Shown piece by piece: positions 8,390-16,646 of a stretch of 64,000 nt of DNA. A program made the translations under genes and the position numbers. The first letter of the stretch is position 1. The number at the start of each line of letters is the position of its first letter. Where the stretch lies: NCBI RefSeq assembly GCF_002742445.1, contig NZ_NJNQ01000006.1, forward strand, positions 1 through 64,000. The letters run 5' to 3'. This DNA comes from Bifidobacterium sp. N4G05 (GTDB lineage Bacteria > Actinomycetota > Actinomycetes > Actinomycetales > Bifidobacteriaceae). The notes under the pieces were generated by a model. It did not search any database. It was not told the origin of the DNA and was given only the letters and a program-made list of their open reading frames with translations.

Positions 8390-9694
8390 TCAGTACAGCG
8401 GCGGAAGGGTATTGGCCATACGGATGAAAGGATGCTTGGTGAAACGGCGGAAATCAGCCGCATAACGCGACCCCTCCACCGGAGTGCCGTATGCGCCGGT
8501 TCCAGCGGCGCCCGGATCGTTGCGCCACGGCATGTACCACAGCACCCGACGCGTATCGCTGTTGGCGAGCGCGGCGGTGAGCAGGTAGCGCGTCCACGGC
8601 GAATCGGATTCGGACGGCGCAGCTGTCTGGGCTGTTCCGGAGCCGACAGCATTCGATTCGCCATGGGCAGCGCAACCATCATCCGCGGCACTGGCACAAG
8701 CGCCGGCGCCGGCCAGCGCGGCTTCGTCTTCCGCGCTCATCACGTACCGCGACGCGAATTCGCCAGGCGAGCCCACTTCGGTGGCGGCGGCGATCTTGCC
8801 GCGTTCACGGGCGAGCCGCCCGACCACCGTCAGCATGGTGATCAGATCGTCGTGCCGTTCACGCGGCCGCTCTGCCTCGACGTCGGCGGGCGCGATGTCC
8901 CAGTAGTCGTCGAATCCGAGTACGTCCACATAGTCATCGCCCGGGTAGGCGTAGAGATACCCGGCCTCGCATGTGCTTTCCGAGCTCATGTCGATACGGC
9001 TACGGTCGGGCGAGTAGGCGTAGAGCACGTTGTGTAGGCCGCACGAGTCGCGCAGGTAGTCCACGGTCATGCGCCACAGGGCGACGAATTGTTCCGGCGT
9101 GGTGTCGGTGGGTTGCGCGGGTGACCCGGTGCACCACCAGAACCAGTCGCCGGTGTGCTCGTGGAACGGGCGGAATACGATCGGCACGGATTCGCCGCTG
9201 ACGCCGTCCACCACCGAGTCCAGGAACGAGGCCACGCGGTCCAGCCATTCGAGGAACTGCCCGTGCCGTGCGCCGCCGGGCAGCACAGCCGCCACGGAAC
9301 CGGGCGCCATATTGTGCCCGTACCCGCCGAAGGTGATCGGATTGGCGGAATGCCAGCTCATGGTCGTCACCGCGCCCATGGTGTAGGCGCGCAGCAGTTC
9401 GTCGCGGACGTCGCCCATGGAGAAGCCGTCGATATTGGTGGTTTCGTCGCGTTCCACGCCGCTCAGGTCGCTGCCCCACAGCGCGGGGTAGGTGCCGGTG
9501 ACCGCGTGTACGTCGGAATCGGTGTTCGGACCGATCACGTTGCTGGTTTCGTTCTGGTGGCCGAACATGGCGAATTTGCCGCTTGCCTGGTGCAAGGATC
9601 GGAACAACGTACGGGTCAGCGTGTTCAGGTGCGGGTCGACCGGCTGCGGATCGACGGACCGCAAGTTTTCCCCGCCCATCGTTTCCCCGCCCAT
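8390..9694 (-). CDS. GH26 endo-beta-1,4-mannanase, intracellular
   Basis: About 434 residues; no signal peptide, so it should cut imported mannooligosaccharides. VFRPFHEHTGDWFWW holds the GH26 acid/base glutamate near residue 179, and AAATEVGSPG holds the nucleophile near residue 306. A Gly/Ala-rich insertion (AGAGACASAADDG and onward) follows the nucleophile strand and looks like a loop. The start overlaps the stop of the upstream remnant gene as TGATG, so translation is probably coupled. ATGGGCGGGGAAAC is repeated twice in tandem at the 5' end, so the ATG at 9676, with its own GGGGA, is an alternative start. Other GH26 activities (mannobiohydrolase, lichenase) cannot be excluded. Confidence 0.85.
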   Translation of the reverse strand: MGGETMGGENLRSVDPQPVDPHLNTLTRTLFRSLHQASGKFAMFGHQNETSNVIGPNTDSDVHAVTGTYPALWGSDLSGVERDETTNIDGFSMGDVRDELLRAYTMGAVTTMSWHSANPITFGGYGHNMAPGSVAAVLPGGARHGQFLEWLDRVASFLDSVVDGVSGESVPIVFRPFHEHTGDWFWWCTGSPAQPTDTTPEQFVALWRMTVDYLRDSCGLHNVLYAYSPDRSRIDMSSESTCEAGYLYAYPGDDYVDVLGFDDYWDIAPADVEAERPRERHDDLITMLTVVGRLARERGKIAAATEVGSPGEFASRYVMSAEDEAALAGAGACASAADDGCAAHGESNAVGSGTAQTAAPSESDSPWTRYLLTAALANSDTRRVLWYMPWRNDPGAAGTGAYGTPVEGSRYAADFRRFTKHPFIRMANTLPPLY

Positions 9695-9909
9695 CACAGC
9701 GCCTCGAATTCAAGGATCACGGTCTGCATAGGACGCAGCGGCGTGACCTTCAGCGTCATCGCATCCAGCTGGGCCAGACTGGTCTCATCGCCGGAAATGC
9801 CGAAATCACGGCCCCAATATTCGACTTGCGGCATCTCGTTTTCCGGCGTCTTCAGCACGACGCAGACGCCATCGCGGCGCAGCACGACATGTGGTCCCTG
9901 ATCAAACAT
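9694..9909 (-). pseudogene. GH36 alpha-galactosidase remnant, internally deleted
   Basis: A 71-codon open frame with a proper AAGGAG site. Its first ~38 residues (VVLKTPENEMPQVEYWGRDF) resemble the extreme N-terminus of GH36 alpha-galactosidases, where an HWG-like motif ends a first strand. Its last ~20 residues (LKVTPLRPMQTVILEFEAL) resemble their extreme C-terminus. The whole catalytic barrel, some 600-700 residues, would be missing in frame. The frame is intact and ends in TGATG with the GH26 gene, so it may now only serve as a translated leader for that gene. It could also be an unrelated small beta protein. The minus-strand promoter presumably lies near 9930-10010, where CAAGCGGTTA and the perfect operator at 10003 occur. 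Confidence 0.5.
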
Positions 9910-9975
9910 CATTGTCTCCTTGGGCTGTTTCAAGCGGTTACCACGGCAAAGGACTCGACCTCGCCATGAGCGCAA

Positions 9976-10014
9976 TTGACTTTTACGGAAAACCAGTATA
10001 TATTAAGCGCTTAA
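9976..10014 (+). promoter_or_regulatory. Promoter with overlapping LacI operator
   Basis: TTGACT (9976-9981), a 17-base spacer and TATATT (9999-10004) are directly overlapped by TTAAGCGCTTAA (10003-10014). Repressor bound there would block polymerase. It points at the one-TM/DUF624 gene pair and may also affect the divergent GH26 unit. Confidence 0.75.
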
Positions 10015-10092
10015 GTGGAGCAAATGGCGGCAAGCCATCACAGGCACCGCAGCAACGAGGCATCGCAGCGACGCAGGGAGGCGGAAGCAGGC

Positions 10093-10845
10093 ATGGAATC
10101 GTCCACACCATACAAAGGCGGCGAAATCGACAGCCGGCAGGCCGAAGCCATCGACACACTCTCCTCGGCCAACGAATACCAAGGCCAATCACGCATCCAA
10201 ACACTGCGGAAACTGCCATGGAACCGCAAATGGAAGTACTTCCGCGACCAGTTGCTGGCACGCACCGTGGTTATCGCGGCCATCGTCTGCGTGGTCGTAT
10301 ACATCGCCATGCAGATCCTCGCACCCGCACCAGGGCCGAAACTGTACGTGGCGGTGTTCGACGATGCCGTCGGCCAGCAGGGGGCAGCAAGCCTGCAGTC
10401 GCAGGTCGCGAAACGGCTGGACCTGCCGGAAGGCCGCAAGGGCGGAGTGCTCGTCGACACCTATTTTTCCAACGACGAGAACGGCATCAGCAAGCTGCAG
10501 ACCATGATCGCCAATCATGAGATAGACGCGATCGTGGCCACGCCGAAGACCTTCAAGCAGCTGTCCGGCTACGGCTATCTGACCAATCTCGATTCGTCGC
10601 TGACCAAGCGGCAGCGCACGTTGCTTTCCGGCGATTTCGTCACGATGAAGGGCTTCAAGGATTCCGACGATCCCGATTTCGAAGGCGGCGGCAAAGGCAA
10701 GGCCGAGCCGTTCGGTCTTTCGATGACCGACTTCCGGCAGTGGAACCGGCTGAAATCAGCCAAGTCCAACGCACTCATCGGCATCGTGCGGGAATCGCCG
10801 AATCCCACAACCGCGCAACGGCTCATCGACTATCTCAGCGCATAG
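10093..10845 (+). CDS. Single-pass membrane protein of unknown function
   Basis: A 250-residue protein: about 65 polar residues, one hydrophobic helix (TVVIAAIVCVVVYIAMQILA), then an exported domain of about 160 residues starting PGPKLYVAVFDDAV. That domain, with a periplasmic-binding-like mix of VFDDAV, LVDTYFSND and EIDAIVATPKTFKQL, might sense or bind a ligand, but I do not recognise the family. Start at 10093 follows AGGGAGG; the frame stays open back to 10015, so a longer form is possible. It shares a LacI-controlled promoter with the DUF624 gene 53 bp downstream, which suggests a role linked to sugar-transporter function. Confidence 0.65.
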   Translation: MESSTPYKGGEIDSRQAEAIDTLSSANEYQGQSRIQTLRKLPWNRKWKYFRDQLLARTVVIAAIVCVVVYIAMQILAPAPGPKLYVAVFDDAVGQQGAASLQSQVAKRLDLPEGRKGGVLVDTYFSNDENGISKLQTMIANHEIDAIVATPKTFKQLSGYGYLTNLDSSLTKRQRTLLSGDFVTMKGFKDSDDPDFEGGGKGKAEPFGLSMTDFRQWNRLKSAKSNALIGIVRESPNPTTAQRLIDYLSA

Positions 10846-10898
10846 CGGTTCCGGCAACCGCCTGCACAGCACCACAAAAACCACCCACGGAGGAGACC

Positions 10899-11519
10899 AT
10901 GGCCAGCATTTTCAGTCAGGACAATCCATTCAACGACTTCATGAGCACCGTCGGCGATATGGCGATGATCAGCATCGCCTGGACCATCTGCTCCATTCCC
11001 GTTGTGACGGTCGGCGCTTCGACCGCGGCGGCCTGCGAAGTGGCGCGCGAACTGCAAAGCGGCTCCTGCAAGGGCATCTTCCGCAGCTTCTGGGCGGCTT
11101 TCAAGCGCCGCTTCCCGACCACGCTTGCCCTGACGGCGGTAATCGCCGCGTTCTGCGGATTGGCGCTGTTCGACCTGTGGTACCTGTCGAGACAATCCAC
11201 CGACACCGTAGCCGTCCTTTATGGCGTAACCATCGTGGTCATCGCGGTCGTCGGCTCGGCGCTAGCTTTCGTGCTGCCTTTGACCGGCCGCAGCAAGCTG
11301 AGCGTCGGCGAGCAGCTCACGCAATCCGCCCGGCTCGCCCTGGGCAAGCCACATATCGCCTTCGCCGCGCTTCTGCTGAACATCTGGCCGATCATCGTGG
11401 TGCTGATCGCGCCGGAGCAGACGCTGATGCTGGTGCCGCTGCTGTGGATATTCGTCGGCGCCGGAGCCAGCTTCTGGGTGCAGATGAATCTGATCCGCAA
11501 GACCTTCTCGCTCGACTAG
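10899..11519 (+). CDS. DUF624 (YesL-like) membrane protein
   Basis: A 206-residue protein with about five membrane helices. The N-terminus FSQDNPFNDFMSTVGDMAMISIAWTICSIP and PVVTVGASTAA are typical of the YesL/DUF624 family, often encoded next to ABC sugar importers and glycoside hydrolases in Firmicutes and bifidobacteria. Its molecular role is unknown; assistance to sugar transport is only inferred from context. Start has GGAGGAG five bases upstream. It is second in a two-gene unit and is followed by a strong terminator. A broken relative lies in the sucrose locus at 31015-31228. Confidence 0.8.
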   Translation: MASIFSQDNPFNDFMSTVGDMAMISIAWTICSIPVVTVGASTAAACEVARELQSGSCKGIFRSFWAAFKRRFPTTLALTAVIAAFCGLALFDLWYLSRQSTDTVAVLYGVTIVVIAVVGSALAFVLPLTGRSKLSVGEQLTQSARLALGKPHIAFAALLLNIWPIIVVLIAPEQTLMLVPLLWIFVGAGASFWVQMNLIRKTFSLD

Positions 11520-11577
11520 ATTCCGTCCGAATCCCGCGAATCCGCCCAAAATCCTTCACGCAACGCGAAAACACACG

Positions 11578-11614
11578 AAAACGCCGCACGGCCATATGGC
11601 CATGCGGCGTTTTC
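11578..11614. terminator. Bidirectional terminator
   Basis: AAAACGCCGCACGGCC, a short ATA turn and GGCCATGCGGCGTTTT form an almost perfect stem with A- and T-runs at either end. It lies between the convergent DUF624 (+) and LacI (-) genes. Confidence 0.85.
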
Positions 11615-11663
11615 GCTTCATGGTTCCACGCCATCGCGCGATCAACGCGCAATCACCACGCGT

Positions 11664-12698
11664 TCATCGCCCAGCGGGAGCGGGACCAGTGGATTCGCGC
11701 GCACGCAGCTCGTACGGCTCCTCCATGATATGGCCGACCTTCTCACCGTCGATGAGCCTGAGCATCAGCCGTGCGGCCGTCTTGCCGGTGTCCACCACGT
11801 TGCGGCCCATGGCCGTCAGATTCGGATAGGCCGCGGTGCACATGAAGGAATCGTCCCAAGACATGAGCGACAATTCGTCAGGCACGGCGATGCCTTTCAC
11901 GTTGGCCACGCCAAGACCGGCCAACGCCATCACGTCATTGTCGTAGATGATGGCGGTCGGACGCTCTCCGAAACCCAGCAGGCGATTGGTGGCCTCACGT
12001 CCGGATTCAGGCGTGTAGTCGGTATGCAGGCAGCGGTACCGTATGCCCAATTCGGCGGCCACGTCGGAGAACGCGGCGTCACGGATATACGAGTGGGCCA
12101 ACGCCTCAGGACCGCCCACACGCGCGATATGCCGATGGCCGAGGTCATACAGATACTGCACCGCCTGACGCACAGCGTCGGCGTCGGCGCTGGACAGGCT
12201 CGGCAGGTTGCCGGCCACGGAAGCGTCGGAAATCGCAAGGACCGGCACATCCGGGTTCTTCTCAAGCAGGGAGACGCACGGGTCGCCAAGCTCCACGTTG
12301 ACCAGCAGCAGTCCATCGACGTTGCCGGTGGCGATCCAATCCTTGATGATCACCAGTTTGGCGTCCTCGCCGACGGCCATACGGACCAGAATGGAATAAT
12401 CATGCTTTTCCAGCTCGGCACCCAAGCCGGAGATCAGCTCCATCATGAAAGATTCGACGGACAGCAGCTCGGGATCGTAATCCAGCACCAAGCCGATGCG
12501 CTGCGTCTTCGCCTTGGCCAGCGCCTGGGCCGCGCCGTTCGGCTTCCAGCCCAATTCATGGGCCACCTGCAGCACCTTGGCACGGGTTCCCTCGGAGACT
12601 CCGGGTTTGCCGTTGAGGGCATACGAGACGGCGCTGCTGGAAACGCCTGACGCCTTGGCGACATCGAAAATCGTCACCTTGCTTTTTTGAACTGGCAT
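11664..12698 (-). CDS. LacI-family regulator of the mannan locus
   Basis: A 344-residue repressor. VTIFDVAKASGVSSSAVSYALNG at residues 8-30 is the LacI helix-turn-helix, GVSEGTRAKVLQVAHELGW is the hinge region, and a periplasmic-binding-like effector domain fills residues ~65-340 (LVNVELGDP, RHIARVGGPEA, AIIYDNDVMALAGL). AGAAGG precedes the ATG. Its gene sits between the operons that carry TTAAGCGCTTAA operators, so it is the natural candidate to bind them, with a mannooligosaccharide as likely inducer (inference). Partial operator-like sequences in its own upstream region suggest self-control. Confidence 0.88.
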   Translation of the reverse strand: MPVQKSKVTIFDVAKASGVSSSAVSYALNGKPGVSEGTRAKVLQVAHELGWKPNGAAQALAKAKTQRIGLVLDYDPELLSVESFMMELISGLGAELEKHDYSILVRMAVGEDAKLVIIKDWIATGNVDGLLLVNVELGDPCVSLLEKNPDVPVLAISDASVAGNLPSLSSADADAVRQAVQYLYDLGHRHIARVGGPEALAHSYIRDAAFSDVAAELGIRYRCLHTDYTPESGREATNRLLGFGERPTAIIYDNDVMALAGLGVANVKGIAVPDELSLMSWDDSFMCTAAYPNLTAMGRNVVDTGKTAARLMLRLIDGEKVGHIMEEPYELRARESTGPAPAGR

Positions 12699-12724
12699 AC
12701 CCGCACCTTCTCTTTGCTGAAATC

Positions 12725-12850
12725 GAACTTAAACGGTTCACCTACATCATACAGCAAAGGCGCCACCAACCCCCGCAGGAAGCCAGTGCTTACGGCACTT
12801 TGCTTCGTAGGGTCGGCGGCGCCTTCACTTAATTTTTCACTTAAGCGGAA
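12725..12850. promoter_or_regulatory. Upstream region of the LacI gene with operator-like sites
   Basis: GAACTTAAACGGTTC (12725-12739) and CACTTAAGCGG (12838-12848) each contain a good half of the TTAAGCGCTTAA operator. They bracket the likely promoter of the minus-strand LacI gene and suggest weak autoregulation. Confidence 0.45.
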
Positions 12851-12929
12851 CCGTCATGCTGAAATGTTCAGCGGAATGCCCTCCTCATCCATCGTTCCGG
12901 AGGGCATTCCCCGGACAGCGGCCAAGACG

Positions 12930-15644
12930 TCACCACTCGCGTTTGAGATCGTTGGCACTGCGCAGCACGTTGGCCGCTGCGAACGCGGCCGGATCGGAGA
13001 CCGCGTCGGTGGCGATGTGCAGCGTGACGCTCTCGCCGGCCAGCAGGGAGACCATGCCTTCGGTGACGGACGCCTTGGCATCGACCTTGTCGACCATGCA
13101 GAACAGGTCGCGCACGTAGCTTCTGGCGGTAACCGTAAGCTCCACGCCGCCTTCAACGGCCTTGGCGGAGGTTTCGAACGCGTCGGCGGGAGCGGCGAGC
13201 TTCTGGTCGATGATCTCGGCCGGGTTGAAGACCACGCGGGCGAAGGCGTTGTCGGACGGGGTGGCCACGACCAGCTCATTGCCGGCGTCCCCATAGGAGA
13301 CGATGTCCTCGTTGAGCGGCAGTCCGATATGGGAAACCGCGCCTAGCTCGACGTCATCGAAGCTTTGGGAAGCGAGCACCTCGCCGGACAGGTTCACGCG
13401 CTCGACCTTCCAGGAGCCCTTCCACGCCTTGCGAGTGTCGTTGAGCACGATCAGCTCGAAGTGGTCGTTGGCGGTCTTCACGCCTTCCCAGCTGTGGGTC
13501 TCACGGTATTCCTCGGAGACACGCGGCTGGATGGTGGCCAGGTGCGGCGCGAAGAAGTCGCGGGACGCATACCAGACCGGCTTGCGGTGTCCGTTGAAAT
13601 CGACCGCGGCCCAGGAGACGACCGGCCAGTCGTCGTTCAGCTGCCAAATCAGCGCGCCGGCGTTCACCGGCTCGAGGGAGCGCATGTGCTCCACGCCGAA
13701 GCGCATGGCCTGCGCCTGCTGCAGCTGGCATGCCCAGTGCCAGTCCTCGATATCGGCCCAGTTGTCGGTGGGGATCAGCCAGCTGTGCTCGCCGTCGGAC
13801 GGCTTGCCGTTGACCACGCCGCCGAAACTCACGTCGTCGAGGTGGCCGGGGGTGATGTGCGAGCGCATGCCGCGCGCCAGTTTGTAGTTGCCGCCGGAGG
13901 CCTTCTGATGCACCAGCATCTGCTTGCCGAACGGTTCCAGCTTGCCGTCGTGCACGGCACCGGTGAGGGTGCTCCATGCCGGCGGAGCCTGGTAGCCGAA
14001 TTCGTCGGCGAAGCGCGGGGTGTACTGCGCGTACACGGTGTAGTCGGCGCGGTTCCAAGCATCCCAGATGTGCATGGTGCCGTCGGTGTCGAGGTTGGCG
14101 CCCGTGAACTTGGTGAAGCTCATCGGGGAGCTCGGCAGGTAGGCGGAGCGGCCCGGATCGAGTTCGGCCAACAGGGACGGGAACAGTTCGGAATAGTAGT
14201 AGTCGCCCCACGGCTTCTCGCCGTATCCGTATGCGTTCGGCTTGCGGTCGTCGTCGCGCAGGGCCTGCTTGTAACCGCCCCACTCGGAGTAGGCCACGTA
14301 GTTCTCGTTGGAGCCGTTCCACACGATGAGGCTGGCATGTTCGGACAGGCGGGTGATGTGCTCGCGGGCCTCGGCCTCGACTTCGGCCTTGGTTTCGGCG
14401 TCCTCCGGATAGGCGGCGCAGGCCAGCATGAAGTCCTGCCACACCATGATGCCGTACTCGTCGCACAGGTCGTAGAACTCGTCGGACTCGTAGATGCCGC
14501 CGCCCCAGGCGCGCACCATATTGGAGTTGGATTCCACAAGATCGCGGATGCCGCGCTCGTAGTCGCGCTGGGAGACACGGGAGATGAAGGCGTCGTCGGG
14601 AATCCAGTTGTAGCCGTGCGCGTGCACCGGCACGTCGTTGACGTAGATCTGGAACGGACGGCCGATGTTGTCGGCACGGGTGTCCACATGCACGGTACGG
14701 AAGCCGACATGGCCGTTCCAGAACGCTTCCTTGGCATCACCGGCGGTGACGTCGACATCGTACAACGGTTGGTCGCCGTAGCCGACGGGCCACCACAGCT
14801 TCGCTTCCGGCACGGCGATCGTCAGCACGGCCTCGTTGCGGCCTTCGGCCACGACGCCATCGACGGACAGATTCGTGCCGAAGCCGGAGATTTCGGCGTG
14901 CACCGGCACGGCCTGACGGACCAGATGGGAATCGTACGGGGACATGACGCGTCCTTTGCCGGCGCGTTCGATTTCGACGTGCACGTTGAGCAGTCCGGTG
15001 CCGTCGGCGGTGACGTCGACCAGCGGACGGACGGATGCGATGCGTACGCCGGACCAGGAGTCGATGCCGATCTCGCGCCAGATGCCGGCGTTGGCCACGT
15101 CGATGCCCCAATCCCAGCCGAAGGAATAGCTCGGCTTGCGGATCTGGTTGAAGGCGTGGTGTTCGGTGTGCGGATAGTAGCCACGGGCCTGTTCCATGTG
15201 GTCGGATTCACACACGGGGGATGTGAAGGTGACGGTCAGTTCGTTGGCGCCGTCTCTGAGCAGACCGCGCACATCCCAACGGTAGGAACGGTGGAAGTTG
15301 CGGGTGGAGGCGACCGGGCGGCCGTTCAATGCGATGTCGGCGATGGTGTCGAGGCCGTAGGCCACCAGGTCGTGACGGTCGGAGCCGTCATCCTGCCAAT
15401 CGAAACGGCAGGTGAATCGCCAATCGACATCGCCGATCCACTGCTGCTTGTTCTCGTTGTCGCCGTCGAACGGGTCGTCGATCAGACCGGCGTTGAGCAG
15501 GTCAAGCGTGGCCTCTCCCGGCACAGTGGCCGGAATGCCCGCGGCGAGCGTCGCGCGCAGTGCCTCGGGAGCGGCTTCCGGGTTGACGGCGGTCAACGTC
15601 CAACCCTCGTTCAGAGGAGCAAACGTGCTGGGGATGTGAGACAT
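12930..15644 (-). CDS. GH2 beta-mannosidase
   Basis: A 904-residue cytoplasmic exo-glycosidase that removes mannose from the non-reducing end of beta-mannooligosaccharides. A jelly-roll sugar-binding domain (residues 1-200, with YRWDVRGLLRDGANELTV) is followed by an Ig-like domain, then the (beta/alpha)8 barrel. WGGGIYESDEFYDLCDEYGI and VWNGSNEN carry the acid/base near residue 443, and RFADEFGYQAPPAW carries the nucleophile near residue 546. C-terminal beta domains follow. The ATG at 15644 has AGAAGGA upstream; the longer frame from 15662 has none. It is the last gene of the SBP-permease-permease-GH2 operon, so uptake and cleavage are co-expressed. Confidence 0.9.
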   Translation of the reverse strand: MSHIPSTFAPLNEGWTLTAVNPEAAPEALRATLAAGIPATVPGEATLDLLNAGLIDDPFDGDNENKQQWIGDVDWRFTCRFDWQDDGSDRHDLVAYGLDTIADIALNGRPVASTRNFHRSYRWDVRGLLRDGANELTVTFTSPVCESDHMEQARGYYPHTEHHAFNQIRKPSYSFGWDWGIDVANAGIWREIGIDSWSGVRIASVRPLVDVTADGTGLLNVHVEIERAGKGRVMSPYDSHLVRQAVPVHAEISGFGTNLSVDGVVAEGRNEAVLTIAVPEAKLWWPVGYGDQPLYDVDVTAGDAKEAFWNGHVGFRTVHVDTRADNIGRPFQIYVNDVPVHAHGYNWIPDDAFISRVSQRDYERGIRDLVESNSNMVRAWGGGIYESDEFYDLCDEYGIMVWQDFMLACAAYPEDAETKAEVEAEAREHITRLSEHASLIVWNGSNENYVAYSEWGGYKQALRDDDRKPNAYGYGEKPWGDYYYSELFPSLLAELDPGRSAYLPSSPMSFTKFTGANLDTDGTMHIWDAWNRADYTVYAQYTPRFADEFGYQAPPAWSTLTGAVHDGKLEPFGKQMLVHQKASGGNYKLARGMRSHITPGHLDDVSFGGVVNGKPSDGEHSWLIPTDNWADIEDWHWACQLQQAQAMRFGVEHMRSLEPVNAGALIWQLNDDWPVVSWAAVDFNGHRKPVWYASRDFFAPHLATIQPRVSEEYRETHSWEGVKTANDHFELIVLNDTRKAWKGSWKVERVNLSGEVLASQSFDDVELGAVSHIGLPLNEDIVSYGDAGNELVVATPSDNAFARVVFNPAEIIDQKLAAPADAFETSAKAVEGGVELTVTARSYVRDLFCMVDKVDAKASVTEGMVSLLAGESVTLHIATDAVSDPAAFAAANVLRSANDLKREW

Positions 15645-15677
15645 AGTGAATCCTTCTAACAAATGTTCTGGAAAGGA

Positions 15678-15715
15678 AAGGGCCGCACCGCGATATGAAT
15701 CTTGGCGCGGCCCTT
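15678..15715 (-). terminator. Intercistronic hairpin before the beta-mannosidase
   Basis: AAGGGCCGC pairs with GCGGCCCTT around a 20-base loop. On the transcript it is followed by TTTCCTTT rather than a clean U-run, so it probably acts as a partial terminator or processing site that lowers GH2 relative to the importer. Confidence 0.55.
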
Positions 15716-15749
15716 GGTTGTGGAAAAAGGAAGTTGGAGGTTACGTTTT

Positions 15750-16646
15750 TTATTCCTTCACGGAGCCGGCTGCGATGCCGCTGTAGATCTGCTTCTGGAA
15801 GATCAGGAACAGGATCAGCATCGGCAGCAGCGTGATGATCACGCCGGCGCAGATCAGGTTGTACTTGCTGCCCATCGGGCCGGTGAAGGAGTACAGCGCG
15901 ATGGCGATGGTCTTCAGATTCGCGTCCTGCAGGTAAAGGTTGGCGGCGTAGTACTCGTTGTACACACCGACGCCCTTCAGGATGGCGCAGGTCACGATCG
16001 CCGGCTTCAGCAGCGGCAGCAGGATCTTGTAGTAGACGGTGAAGTAGGAGGCGCCGTCCATGATGGCGGCCTCATCCAGGGAGGTCGAGATGTTCTCGAA
16101 GAACTGGATGAACACGTAGATGGAGATCACGTCGGTGCCGCACATCATCACAATGTAGCCCCACATCGTGTTGACGGCGTGGAAGTTGACCATCATCTTG
16201 TACAGCGCGACTTGCATGGCGATGCCCGGAAGCAGTGCCGCAAGGGCGAACATGCCACGAATCAGGCCGTTGCCGGGGAACTGGAAGCGGCTCAGCACGT
16301 AGGCCAGCATGGTGCCGATGATCGTGGTGACCACCAGGACCACCACCACCACGATGATGGAGTTGCGGAAGGCGACCGCCATGTTCGACGTGACGAACGC
16401 CTGCACGTAGTTGTCGAAGTTGAACCAGTTCTTCGGCATGTCCATGACGGACGTGCTCTGGTATTCCTTGTCCGTCTTGGCTGCGGTCACGAAGCAGCTG
16501 ACCAGCGGCAGCAGCATCATGAAAGCGACGAAGATCAGAGAGAAATACTTGAGGAATACGGCCACCCCGATCTTGAACTTGTACCAGAAGCCCGCGGTCT
16601 TGGCTGCGGAACGTTCCTTAGCGAGTGCGACTGCGTCAGTCATCAT
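15750..16646 (-). CDS. ABC sugar importer permease (MalG type)
   Basis: A 298-residue inner-membrane permease with six helices. The EAA loop that contacts the ATPase is DEAAIMDGASYFTVYYKILLP-like near residue 190, typical of carbohydrate uptake CUT1 systems. Its start overlaps the stop of the preceding permease as ATGATG, giving translational coupling. No ATPase gene is present in the cluster; bifidobacterial CUT1 importers commonly share one MsmK-like ATPase encoded elsewhere. By context it imports mannooligosaccharides, but the substrate is inferred from the neighbouring GH2, GH26 and GH1 enzymes. Confidence 0.88.
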   Translation of the reverse strand: MMTDAVALAKERSAAKTAGFWYKFKIGVAVFLKYFSLIFVAFMMLLPLVSCFVTAAKTDKEYQSTSVMDMPKNWFNFDNYVQAFVTSNMAVAFRNSIIVVVVVLVVTTIIGTMLAYVLSRFQFPGNGLIRGMFALAALLPGIAMQVALYKMMVNFHAVNTMWGYIVMMCGTDVISIYVFIQFFENISTSLDEAAIMDGASYFTVYYKILLPLLKPAIVTCAILKGVGVYNEYYAANLYLQDANLKTIAIALYSFTGPMGSKYNLICAGVIITLLPMLILFLIFQKQIYSGIAAGSVKE

